This document shows positions 1-7,846 of a stretch of DNA of 64,000 bases, piece by piece. The DNA is taken from positions 372,001-436,000 of the forward strand of contig NZ_CAJHBL010000001.1 in assembly GCF_904846625.1 (NCBI RefSeq), in the 5' to 3' direction. The stretch is from Psychrobacter sp. JCM 18900 (GTDB taxonomy: Bacteria > Pseudomonadota > Gammaproteobacteria > Pseudomonadales > Moraxellaceae). Numbering within the stretch: position 1 is the stretch's first letter; each line of letters opens with the position of its first letter. The translations under genes and the position numbers were made by a program. The notes beneath the pieces are model-generated. The model was given only the letters and a program-made list of their open reading frames with translations. It ran no database searches and was not told where the DNA came from.

Positions 1-148
1 CAATCTCGTCATACTCCGCAAAATCACACATGATTGCCATTGCACGGGTAACATTAGCAGTTTTCATGGCGTCAATCGCACCAGATAATTTACCATCGTA
101 TTTCGTCAAATCTAAACGGTTGAGGTGACAATGAGTATCTGTAAACAT
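1..148 (-). CDS. tatD: TatD-family metal-dependent hydrolase, N-terminal part only
   Basis: The reverse strand from 148 opens with ATG and reads about 49 residues beginning MFTDTHCHLNRLD before leaving the window at base 1. A start followed within a few residues by D-T-H-C-H-L is the metal-binding opening of the TatD DNase/amidohydrolase family (usually D-S/T-H-C-H-L-D). Members are soluble metal-dependent nucleases or hydrolases of roughly 250-270 residues, so about four fifths of the gene lies outside. It is read in the same direction as the GspE-like gene, 158 bases downstream of it. Family assignment is fairly secure; which TatD paralogue (TatD, YcfH or YjjV type) cannot be decided. Confidence 0.8.
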   Translation of the reverse strand, partial: MFTDTHCHLNRLDLTKYDGKLSGAIDAMKTANVTRAMAIMCDFAEYDEI

Positions 149-306
149 AAATAATCTCGTTGTTGAAACTTTCTCAATTAAAAGTCTGGGAATTAAAAAT
201 TTGAATTTTCATTATATTGATTGCTGTGAAGGAAGCTGTTTTCAAGTGACATCATATTTCCTACTTTTAAAAACCTATTCACTAATGCACGTCCTAATAC
301 ATGAGA

Positions 307-2094
307 CTAATTAAGAGGCACGACTCGCATCACCTCTTCTATGGTTGTCACACCTTCACTAATACGTTTTGCCCCTGATAAACGTAATGGCTGTAGACCT
401 TCGCGATAGGCTTGTTGTTTGAGCACATCTAAGTTTGTATCGGCTGCGACCAGTTTTTTTAATTCGTTAGACAATGGCATAATCTCGTATAGGCCGACTC
501 GTCCCTGATAACCAGTATGTCGACAATGCTCGCAGCCTTGAGCCATATAAATTTGTGCTGGGGCAGGCGCACGCCAAGGTTGTACCAACTCCTGCCATTG
601 AATGGCAATCTCACTGTCTGGCACAACGTCTACTGCTTTTTTGCAATGCGGGCATAGCGTACGTAACAAGCGCTGTGCCATTACGCCTAAGATAGTCGCT
701 GATGTCAAAAATGGCTGAATACCCAAATCATGCAAGCGAGTGATTGAACTTGGCGCATCGTTAGTATGTAATGTCGAGAGCACCAAATGCCCTGTCAATG
801 AAGCTTGTACTGCCATATTGGCTGTTTCAGCATCACGAATCTCCCCTACCATAATGATGTCAGGATCTTGACGCATCAAGGAGCGAATGCCGTCAGCAAA
901 GTTTAGATCGACACCTGGGTTTACTTGCATTTGGTTAAATGCAGGTTCAATCATTTCAATAGGATCTTCAATGGTACAGACATTGACTTGTTCAGTCGCT
1001 AGCTGCTTGAGAGTGCTATACAAGGTCGTGGTTTTACCCGATCCTGTAGGCCCAGTGACCAAAATAATGCCGTTTGGATAAGCAGTCAATTCATGCCATG
1101 TTTCAAGCTGCTTGCCGGATAGACCAAGCTGAGCGAAGGAACGTACCAGTACTTCAGGATCAAACACCCGCATGACCAACTTTTCACCAAAAGCGGTTGG
1201 CATAGTCGACAAACGAAGTTCTGTCTCTAGTCCCTTTGGCGTTCGCGTCTTTAAACGACCGTCTTGTGGTTTACGCTTTTCTGCAACGTTTAGTCGCCCT
1301 AGAATTTTAATACGTGCGGTCACCGCGACGATGATTGCCAATGGCATCTCATACACCGTATGTAGCACACCATCGATACGGAAGCGAACCTTACCTGTCT
1401 CACGACGTGGCTCTAAATGGATATCACTGGCTCGTTGCTCAAAGGCATATTGCAACAGCCAATCAACAACTCTAACAATATGCTGGTCATTGGCATCAGG
1501 ATTAGTATTGTCACCCAATTGCAATAATGCTTCAACATTGGTCACATCGGCAGCTGCACGCTTATGGACACTATTTGCGCCTGCAATCGCTTGGGTGACT
1601 TGATAGAACTCTTGCCGATAGCGTTTAATCTGCTCAGGATTGATATAGACCGTACGATAGCTTTTTGATTTGATCAATTTTTCAATACTTGAGTGCCAGT
1701 CAGTATAAAAAGGCTGATCCGTTCCAATAATCACTTCGTCTACAGCGACCTCAATCGGTAAAATATGCTGTGAACGTGCATATTCAAATGACATCAATTG
1801 TGTGACTGCAGGGACATCAACTTTTAGAGGGTCAATACGAACGAGAGTCATATCTGCTTTAGCCGCTAGCCATTGGTTGAGCCAAGCCAAAGTTAATTTA
1901 TTTTCAGCGCTAATGTCCGTCGCATGGCCATTAGGCAAGCCAAATGCACTAATCGTTAGTAGAGGGTGCTGCGCTTTGTCGCGACGGCTAGTAATGACTA
2001 GGTTATAGCCGCGTTGGTCAATCACTTTATCTGCCAATAGCTCATCTAGACACCAACGCAAATCAATCACTATCGAGTACTGTTGAGCAGACAT
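307..2094 (-). CDS. gspE: GspE/PulE-type secretion ATPase
   Basis: A 595-residue cytoplasmic hexameric ATPase of the GspE/PilB family that powers type II secretion or type IV pilus assembly. The Walker A motif GPTGSGKTTT lies near residue 347, followed by an Asp box (CTIEDPIE), Walker B (PDIIMVGEIRD) and a His box (LVLSTLHTND). Near the C-terminus two CxxC pairs (LCPHCK and CEHCRHTGY) form the zinc-binding knuckle of the family. The region around the Walker motifs reads closer to GspE than PilB. No gspF, gspD or pilin genes are adjacent, so it looks like a stand-alone gsp locus as in Acinetobacter-type genomes. It starts 59 bases downstream of trmO on the same strand. Confidence 0.75.
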   Translation of the reverse strand: MSAQQYSIVIDLRWCLDELLADKVIDQRGYNLVITSRRDKAQHPLLTISAFGLPNGHATDISAENKLTLAWLNQWLAAKADMTLVRIDPLKVDVPAVTQLMSFEYARSQHILPIEVAVDEVIIGTDQPFYTDWHSSIEKLIKSKSYRTVYINPEQIKRYRQEFYQVTQAIAGANSVHKRAAADVTNVEALLQLGDNTNPDANDQHIVRVVDWLLQYAFEQRASDIHLEPRRETGKVRFRIDGVLHTVYEMPLAIIVAVTARIKILGRLNVAEKRKPQDGRLKTRTPKGLETELRLSTMPTAFGEKLVMRVFDPEVLVRSFAQLGLSGKQLETWHELTAYPNGIILVTGPTGSGKTTTLYSTLKQLATEQVNVCTIEDPIEMIEPAFNQMQVNPGVDLNFADGIRSLMRQDPDIIMVGEIRDAETANMAVQASLTGHLVLSTLHTNDAPSSITRLHDLGIQPFLTSATILGVMAQRLLRTLCPHCKKAVDVVPDSEIAIQWQELVQPWRAPAPAQIYMAQGCEHCRHTGYQGRVGLYEIMPLSNELKKLVAADTNLDVLKQQAYREGLQPLRLSGAKRISEGVTTIEEVMRVVPLN

Positions 2095-2153
2095 ATCTCT
2101 CTTCTTCTATTGTTTTAAAATGTGTTGTCAAAAATAATATCAATGCAAGCCAG

Positions 2154-3008
2154 CTACACCGCAACCACAGCGATTATCTGTAGCTGTCCTAATTCCATCA
2201 ACTGAAAACTCACATCAACCGATTTATAACGCATAACAAATGGCATAGCGATTTCTGTCCGTCGATAAGCTGGACGCGGGTCTTGGGCAATTAATTCTTT
2301 GATAATGCTCATATCTGAGGCTACTAATTGATTTTGTATACGATGAAACGTAGACGCAACTGTCGCACTATTCGATCCAGTGTTTGCGTCTTTAATACTT
2401 GTATCATTGTTAGCATTACTAGGCTCGCCTGCGCTTACTAGCATCATAAACTGTTCGTTAGCAGCATCGGTCACAGTCACAGTTAATAACTCTGGAGCAG
2501 CTGGTGCAAATCCACTCTGTGCTTGGGTCAGCGCATCACTATAGGCCACATATGGCTTTATATCGATGATTGGCGTGCCGTCTATCATATCAGCACCTTT
2601 GATAATCAATAATACACGACCTTGAACTATTTTGACTTGCTCGAGCTTAACGACAGATAGGCCTAGTCCTGAAGGACGATACATGCTGCGACTGGCAAAT
2701 ACCCCTATTTTTTGATTACCGCCCAATCTTGGTGGGCGTACTTGAGCGCGAAAACTAGTACTGGTTTCATTGTTATTTTTATATCGATAATTATGATGAA
2801 ACTGCCAACTCACCCATATATGACTAAACTTGTCCAAACCAACAAATGCAGCTGGCGTATCATATAGCGCTAACATTTCAATAACACTAGTCAAAGCGAC
2901 TAGGTTTGGCTGGCGCGGCGCACCAAATTTCTGCGAAAGCGGCGCACGATGATAGCCAATAATAGGAGCTTGATGGTAGTCATCTAACAGGGGATTTTCA
3001 TCAAGCAT
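2154..3008 (-). CDS. trmO: tRNA (N6-threonylcarbamoyladenosine37-N6) methyltransferase TrmO (YaeB/TsaA family)
   Basis: TrmO adds a methyl group from S-adenosylmethionine to t6A at position 37 of some tRNAs. The N-terminal part has the family hallmark of a short strand followed by a K-F-G-A-P-R-Q-P segment, and the central part carries RPSGLGLSVVKLE, matching the R-P-N/S-x-I/L-G-L-S motif of the TsaA fold. I chose ATG at 3008 (284 residues) because a TGGAG site sits seven bases upstream; a TTG 21 bases further out is possible. The protein is longer than the E. coli enzyme (about 235) because of a polar insert around residues 195-225. It is probably cotranscribed with the downstream GspE-like gene. 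Confidence 0.8.
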   Translation of the reverse strand: MLDENPLLDDYHQAPIIGYHRAPLSQKFGAPRQPNLVALTSVIEMLALYDTPAAFVGLDKFSHIWVSWQFHHNYRYKNNNETSTSFRAQVRPPRLGGNQKIGVFASRSMYRPSGLGLSVVKLEQVKIVQGRVLLIIKGADMIDGTPIIDIKPYVAYSDALTQAQSGFAPAAPELLTVTVTDAANEQFMMLVSAGEPSNANNDTSIKDANTGSNSATVASTFHRIQNQLVASDMSIIKELIAQDPRPAYRRTEIAMPFVMRYKSVDVSFQLMELGQLQIIAVVAV

Positions 3009-3027
3009 AGACCAACTCCAGTAATAC

Positions 3028-3052
3028 AAAACTGCCCTGATAAGGCAGTTTT
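3028..3052. other. Perfect 9-bp inverted repeat just upstream of trmO
   Basis: The sequence aaaactgcc, a seven-base loop and ggcagtttt form a stem-loop immediately 5' of the trmO ribosome-binding site. It has four A at one foot and four T at the other, so it could act as a weak bidirectional terminator or an attenuator in the trmO leader. Confidence 0.4.
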
Positions 3053-3054
3053 GC

Positions 3055-3434
3055 CAAATGATACAAAATTACTCACTAACGATATTCCATTTTATCATGC
3101 TAGACAAACACTGCTAGACGGATTTTTATTTTAAAGTTTGGTATTATGAGCAAGAAATTTGATGAGAGTCATTTACATTTGGGCGATATGACCGGTAATG
3201 CTGTCATCGTTGACGCAAATTTACTATGTCTAATGACGTAATAGCTGGCTATATATAAGCTGATAAATCAGCTGTATTACGCTTACTCATCATTTACTAA
3301 TTCATAAAAATAGCAGTTTCGACAACGATTAAAAGACTGATACGTTTTTATAATGTTCAATTTAACATTGAAAATTCTGATTTAATACTTATTCAAACTT
3401 AACACACAAATAACAACTTATTAACGAGGACTTT
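3055..3434. other. Intergenic region between trmO and fpr
   Basis: The divergent control region of trmO and fpr. The only translatable item I see is a 31-codon frame at 3146-3241 (ATG AGC AAG AAA ...), without a convincing ribosome-binding site; I do not call it. The stretch just before fpr is AT-rich and ends with the Shine-Dalgarno-like AACGAGGAC. Confidence 0.4.
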
Positions 3435-4208
3435 ATGTCAAAACTTCGCACCGAAACGGTCACAGAGGTTCATCACTGGAATGACTCTCTATTTAGTATC
3501 AAAACCACTCGTGACGATGGCTTGCGCTTTCGTAATGGCGAATTTGCGATGATTGGACTTGTTGTTGATGGCAAGCCACTACTACGCGCTTATTCAATCG
3601 CCAGCCCTAACTATGAAGATCATTTAGAATTCTTCTCTATTAAAGTTCAAGATGGTCCGTTAACTTCACGCTTACAGCATATCAAAGTAGGTGATGAGCT
3701 GTTAGTCAGTAAAAAGCCAACAGGCACACTAGTATTGGACGATCTGCTACCAGGTAAGAACCTTTACATGCTCTCTACTGGTACTGGCCTTGCTCCTTTC
3801 TTGTCACTAGCACGTGATCCTGAAGTGTATGAGCGTTTTGACAAAATCATCTTAGTGCATGGCGTACGTCATGTTCATGATTTGGCTTATCGCGAGATGT
3901 TTGAAAACGAGCTGCCTAATGATGAAATCTTTGGTGAATGGTTCCGCGAAAAATTCATCTACTATCCAACCGTTACACGTGAAGAATTCAGAAACCAAGG
4001 TCGTGTCACTGATTTGATGAAATCAGGAAAATTGTTCGAAGATATTGGTTTACCGCCAATGAATAAAGACGACGACCGTGTCATGCTTTGTGGCAGCATG
4101 CCGTTTAATGCTGAGGTTTCTGCTATTTTAGATGACTTCGGCCTGACTGTTTCACCACGTATGGGTGTGCAGGCAGATTACGCAGTTGAGCGTGCCTTTG
4201 TCGGCTAG
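3435..4208 (+). CDS. fpr: Ferredoxin/flavodoxin--NADP+ reductase
   Basis: A 257-residue FAD enzyme moving electrons between NADPH and ferredoxin or flavodoxin in the cytoplasm. The FAD-binding motif RAYSIASPNYE is at about residues 55-65, and the nucleotide-binding motif LSTGTGLAPF near residue 115. The C-terminus is the short A-F-V-G type typical of bacterial (Azotobacter/Pseudomonas-like) FprA enzymes. It is a single-gene unit. The start is set by ACGAGGACTTT just upstream. It ends just before an inverted repeat that may be its terminator. Confidence 0.9.
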   Translation: MSKLRTETVTEVHHWNDSLFSIKTTRDDGLRFRNGEFAMIGLVVDGKPLLRAYSIASPNYEDHLEFFSIKVQDGPLTSRLQHIKVGDELLVSKKPTGTLVLDDLLPGKNLYMLSTGTGLAPFLSLARDPEVYERFDKIILVHGVRHVHDLAYREMFENELPNDEIFGEWFREKFIYYPTVTREEFRNQGRVTDLMKSGKLFEDIGLPPMNKDDDRVMLCGSMPFNAEVSAILDDFGLTVSPRMGVQADYAVERAFVG

Positions 4209-4230
4209 AATGATGCTATTTAGCATCATT
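4209..4230 (+). terminator. Inverted repeat after fpr
   Basis: A perfect 10-bp stem (aatgatgcta / tagcatcatt) with a two-base gap directly after the fpr stop codon. There is no T-run after it, so termination may be inefficient; it could equally protect the mRNA 3' end. Confidence 0.4.
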
Positions 4231-4261
4231 AGAACAAATGAAAAATTGTATAAAATAATAC

Positions 4262-4289
4262 TTGACGCATGTAAATAGGCTGCTATAAT
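4262..4289 (+). promoter_or_regulatory. Sigma-70 promoter of tRNA-Leu(CAA)
   Basis: TTGACG and TATAAT boxes are separated by 16 bases, about 72 bases upstream of the tRNA. Both boxes are at or near consensus, as expected for a stable RNA gene. Confidence 0.8.
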
Positions 4290-4360
4290 ACGCAGCCTAT
4301 ACAGTCAACACTGTAGCCCAATTAGATAATATTTAGTCAATAACTATTATCACCTAACAT

Positions 4361-4447
4361 GCCAGTGTGATGGAATTGGTAGACATGACGGATTCAAAAT
4401 CCGTTGCCTTTAAAAGCGTGTCGGTTCGAGTCCGACCACTGGTACCA
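4361..4447 (+). tRNA. tRNA-Leu (anticodon CAA)
   Basis: An 87-base tRNA with acceptor GCCAGTG pairing with CACTGGT, discriminator A and encoded CCA. The anticodon arm ACGGA-TTCAAAA-TCCGT gives anticodon CAA. There is a long class II variable arm and the T-loop GGTTCGAGTCC. It is followed closely by a rho-independent terminator. Confidence 0.95.
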
Positions 4448-4465
4448 TTATTTAGTACAAACTAG

Positions 4466-4488
4466 CCTCCTTAATCGGAGGTTTTTTT
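4466..4488 (+). terminator. Terminator of tRNA-Leu(CAA)
   Basis: Stem cctcc / ggagg with loop ttaatc followed by seven T. Confidence 0.85.
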
Positions 4489-4526
4489 GTGCTTATTATA
4501 CTTGTTTTAATAAATTCCTAGCTCGT

Positions 4527-4772
4527 TTATATCGATACTTCAAATGGCATGACAGCGCTTATCTTAATCGGTACCGCATAACTCCATGGCATGCCAGCAC
4601 TACAATAAAAATATCCATCATTAAATGACACAATGTAGGCTGTAAAATCATTACCACACAGATCCATCATAGCTTGTTCATCGCTTTCATCACACACCGC
4701 GCACCATATATTTTCATCACCCCGCGCTAGCATTGCTCGTGTCAAATCGCTCCCTTTTAATTCATGACTCAT
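4527..4772 (-). CDS. Small hypothetical protein, 81 residues
   Basis: I do not recognise the family. The start at 4772 is chosen because AAGGAG sits six bases upstream of ATGAGTCATGAA; longer frames upstream would bury that site. The product is acidic at the N-terminus, has C-x-x-C-like spacing (IWCAVCDES) near residue 25 and further cysteines at about residues 40 and 60, and includes a GYFYCSAGMPWSYAVPI segment. There is no signal peptide or clear membrane helix. It runs convergently toward tRNA-Leu(CAA). The good ribosome-binding site argues that it is real. Confidence 0.55.
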   Translation of the reverse strand: MSHELKGSDLTRAMLARGDENIWCAVCDESDEQAMMDLCGNDFTAYIVSFNDGYFYCSAGMPWSYAVPIKISAVMPFEVSI

Positions 4773-4805
4773 CATCAGCTCCTTAATTATCTTGAACTTT
4801 CTCAT

Positions 4806-5277
4806 TACTATTTTTTTAGAAAGTTAATTTACCAGTACTCAATTTATAAGTTTGGTATGAGCTATAAACAATGTCTTATCAGGTCAACACAATTCCTATA
4901 AAAGACCATTTATTACTTTCATAACTATTGATTATCGTGGTTAATATATTGTAAAACGATAGCATTAGAACTGTAACATATAACTATAATATTCATGATG
5001 GAAGGCGATAATATTCAGACAGGCGGTATAGAAAATCTGAAAAACTTAAGGTATACACCATACTGAACATTTCTTAGTGAACATATGTTAATTATATTGA
5101 ATTTACTAGTGTTTTAACGCCGTATATCTCTGACTATTAACCTTACACTATATTTAATTATTGATATATAAATTATTCATATATTGCCATATTTTTATGG
5201 TTCTATATTCGAAAAAACCTTTACCGTTTAATAATCGATACTGAAATAAAAGTATTGAGTGATGTAAAATATTAATA
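4806..5277. other. AT-rich intergenic region upstream of dinB
   Basis: About 470 bases, strongly AT-rich. I see no gene, tRNA or convincing terminator, and no clear LexA-like palindrome near dinB. The longest frame is 23 codons from 4995 and is not supported. Confidence 0.5.
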
Positions 5278-6363
5278 ATGAAAACTCCTACAGCATTCAA
5301 TCCACGTAAAATCATTCATATAGATATGGATGCGTTTTATGCCAGTGTAGAACAACGTGATTTCCCAGAATTACGGGGCAAGCCACTAGTGGTTGGTGGA
5401 GATCCAAATGGTCGCGGTGTTGTAGCAGCAGCTAGCTATGAGGTACGTCAGTTTGGAGTGCGCTCAGCTATGTCTTGTTATGAGGCTCGCAAACGCTGTC
5501 CAGAAGTCATATTTGTTAGACCACGTTTTGAAGTATATCGAGCTGTTAGCAGCGATATTCGCAATATCATGTACAGCTTAACGCCTCATGTTGAGCCATT
5601 ATCGCTAGATGAAGCTTATCTTGATGTCACTGGTCTTACTGTACATAAAGGCTCAGCAACATTGATGGCCAACTGGTTAAGAGCACAAATATTGCAACAT
5701 ACAGGATTGACTGCTTCTGCTGGCGTGTCCTTCAACAAGATGTTGGCCAAGATTGCCTCTGATATCAATAAGCCTAACGGCACCGCTATTATCACGCCAG
5801 AAGACGCTGATGCTTTTATCAGCACACTACCTATTGAACGATTTCATGGGATAGGTAAAGCAACGGCAAGGCGATTACATGCGATGGGCGTGATTAACGG
5901 TGCTGATCTACGCCGTATGTCAGCTGAAGTATTGATTAATGAGTTTGGTAAGCGCGGACAGTTTTATCATGATATCGCTCATGGTCGGGATAAACGCGCT
6001 GTCAAATCTGAGCGTCTGCATAAGTCTGTTGGTTCGGAGACTACTTTTAGAGAAAACCTAAACGATGACACGGCATTACGTGTACAAATTTATGAACAAA
6101 ACGCGGATGCCTTCGCACAGCTGCACAAAAAAAATCTCATCGCTCATACTATAACGCTCAAGGTTAAGTATGCTGATTTCACTCAGATTACCCGTACGCA
6201 CACCCTAACCACCGCTTTTAGTAGCGCTGAATCTGCACATTACTGGTTAGACAAGTTATTCTTAGATATTCCTCGCCAGCTCCCTATCCGATTAGTCGGG
6301 GTCACTTTTTCTTCATTGACACCTGCAGCTCAACTATTGCCTCAATTAAATTTATTTGAGTAA
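5278..6363 (+). CDS. dinB: DNA polymerase IV (Y-family)
   Basis: A 361-residue error-prone translesion polymerase. The N-terminus carries the palm motif IHIDMDAFYASVEQRD with the first catalytic aspartate, and SLDEAYLDVT near residue 105 holds the other catalytic acidic residues. A helix-hairpin-helix region (FHGIGKATARRLHAMG) lies at about 190-205 and the little-finger domain follows. The C-terminus (PQLNLFE) resembles a beta-clamp-binding QLxLF peptide. Length matches the family. No Shine-Dalgarno stands out before the ATG. It appears monocistronic. Confidence 0.92.
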   Translation: MKTPTAFNPRKIIHIDMDAFYASVEQRDFPELRGKPLVVGGDPNGRGVVAAASYEVRQFGVRSAMSCYEARKRCPEVIFVRPRFEVYRAVSSDIRNIMYSLTPHVEPLSLDEAYLDVTGLTVHKGSATLMANWLRAQILQHTGLTASAGVSFNKMLAKIASDINKPNGTAIITPEDADAFISTLPIERFHGIGKATARRLHAMGVINGADLRRMSAEVLINEFGKRGQFYHDIAHGRDKRAVKSERLHKSVGSETTFRENLNDDTALRVQIYEQNADAFAQLHKKNLIAHTITLKVKYADFTQITRTHTLTTAFSSAESAHYWLDKLFLDIPRQLPIRLVGVTFSSLTPAAQLLPQLNLFE

Positions 6364-6533
6364 AATAAACGAAAACTAACGTGATAAACATTAGGACAGT
6401 TAAATATTTTTGCTTAGGCTATTTAAATAATTCAAATATATTTTGTGCACGGTGACTACTTAGTAAAGCAACCTTTTATAGCAGTATTTCTGCTACAATT
6501 ATGCCAAAATTTCTATCCATTTAAAGACTGATT

Positions 6534-7736
6534 ATGACCAACGCTCACACTGCACCTTCCGATTCTAATGTCCCGCTTGATACCGATAACAATAGTGACG
6601 TCTTAGATTATCTAAGCGTGGAAGATTACGACTATGACCTACCAGATCGTTTGATTGCGCGATATCCATTGGCACAGCGTTCTGCTTCAAAACTTTTGTA
6701 CTTGCCTGCTCACATTGACACAAATGCTACGCCTGTAGAAGACTGTTTGTTTTCTGAATTGCCTGAATTGTTAGACGCTGGAGACCTGATTGTATTTAAT
6801 GATACAAAGGTGATGAAGGCACGCCTATTCGGTCAGAAAGACACTGGCGGTAAACTTGAGGTCTTGATTGAGCGATTGGTTACTGTCTCAGACTTAGATA
6901 TAGCAACACTGCATTTAGAAGATTCAGATAATGAGTCAGTCAACCAAGAACATATTGCCCTTTGCCATGTAAAAGCCAGCAAAGCACTGAAACTTGGTCA
7001 ACGTTTTCAACTTGCCGATAGTCATATGAGTGGCGCGATGATTGGTCGTCAGGATAACTTGTTTATTTTAGCCTTTGATGCGCCAATTTTGCCTGATTTA
7101 GAACTTTATGGTGAGCTACCTATCCCGCCTTACTTTGAACGTCATGCCGATGACACCGATAATACTCGTTATCAAACGGTATTTCATAACCCTGCTAAGC
7201 TTGCAAGTGTCGCTGCACCGACAGCAAGTTTGCATTTCGATGAATTGGTGCTCAATAAGTTGGCAGAAAAAGGCATCAATACTGCTTTTGTGACATTGCA
7301 TGTTGGCGCCGGTACCTTTGCACCAGTTAAAACAGACAATCTACTCAATCATACTATGCACAGTGAGTCTGCACATCTGCCACAAGCAACTGCTGAGCTG
7401 ATTAATCAAACGCATGCAAATGGCAATAAGGTTATTGCTATTGGCACCACGGTGACTCGCGTCCTTGAAACGGCGTATCAAAAAACGGCTATTAATGGAC
7501 AAGCACTCTCTAGCTGGTCAGGGGACACAGACATCTTTATTTATCCAGGGTTTAAATTCGGTGTTATCGATCGACTATTAACAAACTTTCATTTACCCAA
7601 ATCGACGTTGCTAATGTTGGTATCAGCTTTTTCTGGCAAAGCATCGATTGAACAGGCCTATCAACATGCTATTGAAAAAGAATATCGATTCTTTAGTTAT
7701 GGCGATGCGATGTTACTTGACAAGAAAATAAGCTGA
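6534..7736 (+). CDS. queA: S-adenosylmethionine:tRNA ribosyltransferase-isomerase QueA
   Basis: QueA transfers the ribosyl moiety of SAM to preQ1-modified tRNA, forming epoxyqueuosine. The 400-residue protein has DYDLPDRLIARYPL near residue 37, the family motif SVAAPTASLHFDE near 228, and HVGAGTFAPVKTDN near 258. The C-terminal region has LTNFHLPKSTLLMLVSAF. About 30 extra residues precede the usual start, rich in Asp, Asn and Ser; an internal start was not obvious. tgt is not adjacent here, unlike in many bacteria. Confidence 0.93.
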   Translation: MTNAHTAPSDSNVPLDTDNNSDVLDYLSVEDYDYDLPDRLIARYPLAQRSASKLLYLPAHIDTNATPVEDCLFSELPELLDAGDLIVFNDTKVMKARLFGQKDTGGKLEVLIERLVTVSDLDIATLHLEDSDNESVNQEHIALCHVKASKALKLGQRFQLADSHMSGAMIGRQDNLFILAFDAPILPDLELYGELPIPPYFERHADDTDNTRYQTVFHNPAKLASVAAPTASLHFDELVLNKLAEKGINTAFVTLHVGAGTFAPVKTDNLLNHTMHSESAHLPQATAELINQTHANGNKVIAIGTTVTRVLETAYQKTAINGQALSSWSGDTDIFIYPGFKFGVIDRLLTNFHLPKSTLLMLVSAFSGKASIEQAYQHAIEKEYRFFSYGDAMLLDKKIS

Positions 7737-7846
7737 ACATTAAATAAACATTTATGCATTGGACGCAACAGTTGTGAAATAAACTGGTAAACTAAACCGT
7801 ACTTTGTTATAACAGCAAAGATAACTTATTTTGTAAAGGACTGCTC

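Noticed and set aside
3146-3241. A 31-codon frame upstream of fpr
   Set aside because: No credible ribosome-binding site and no recognisable sequence; it was kept only as a remark.
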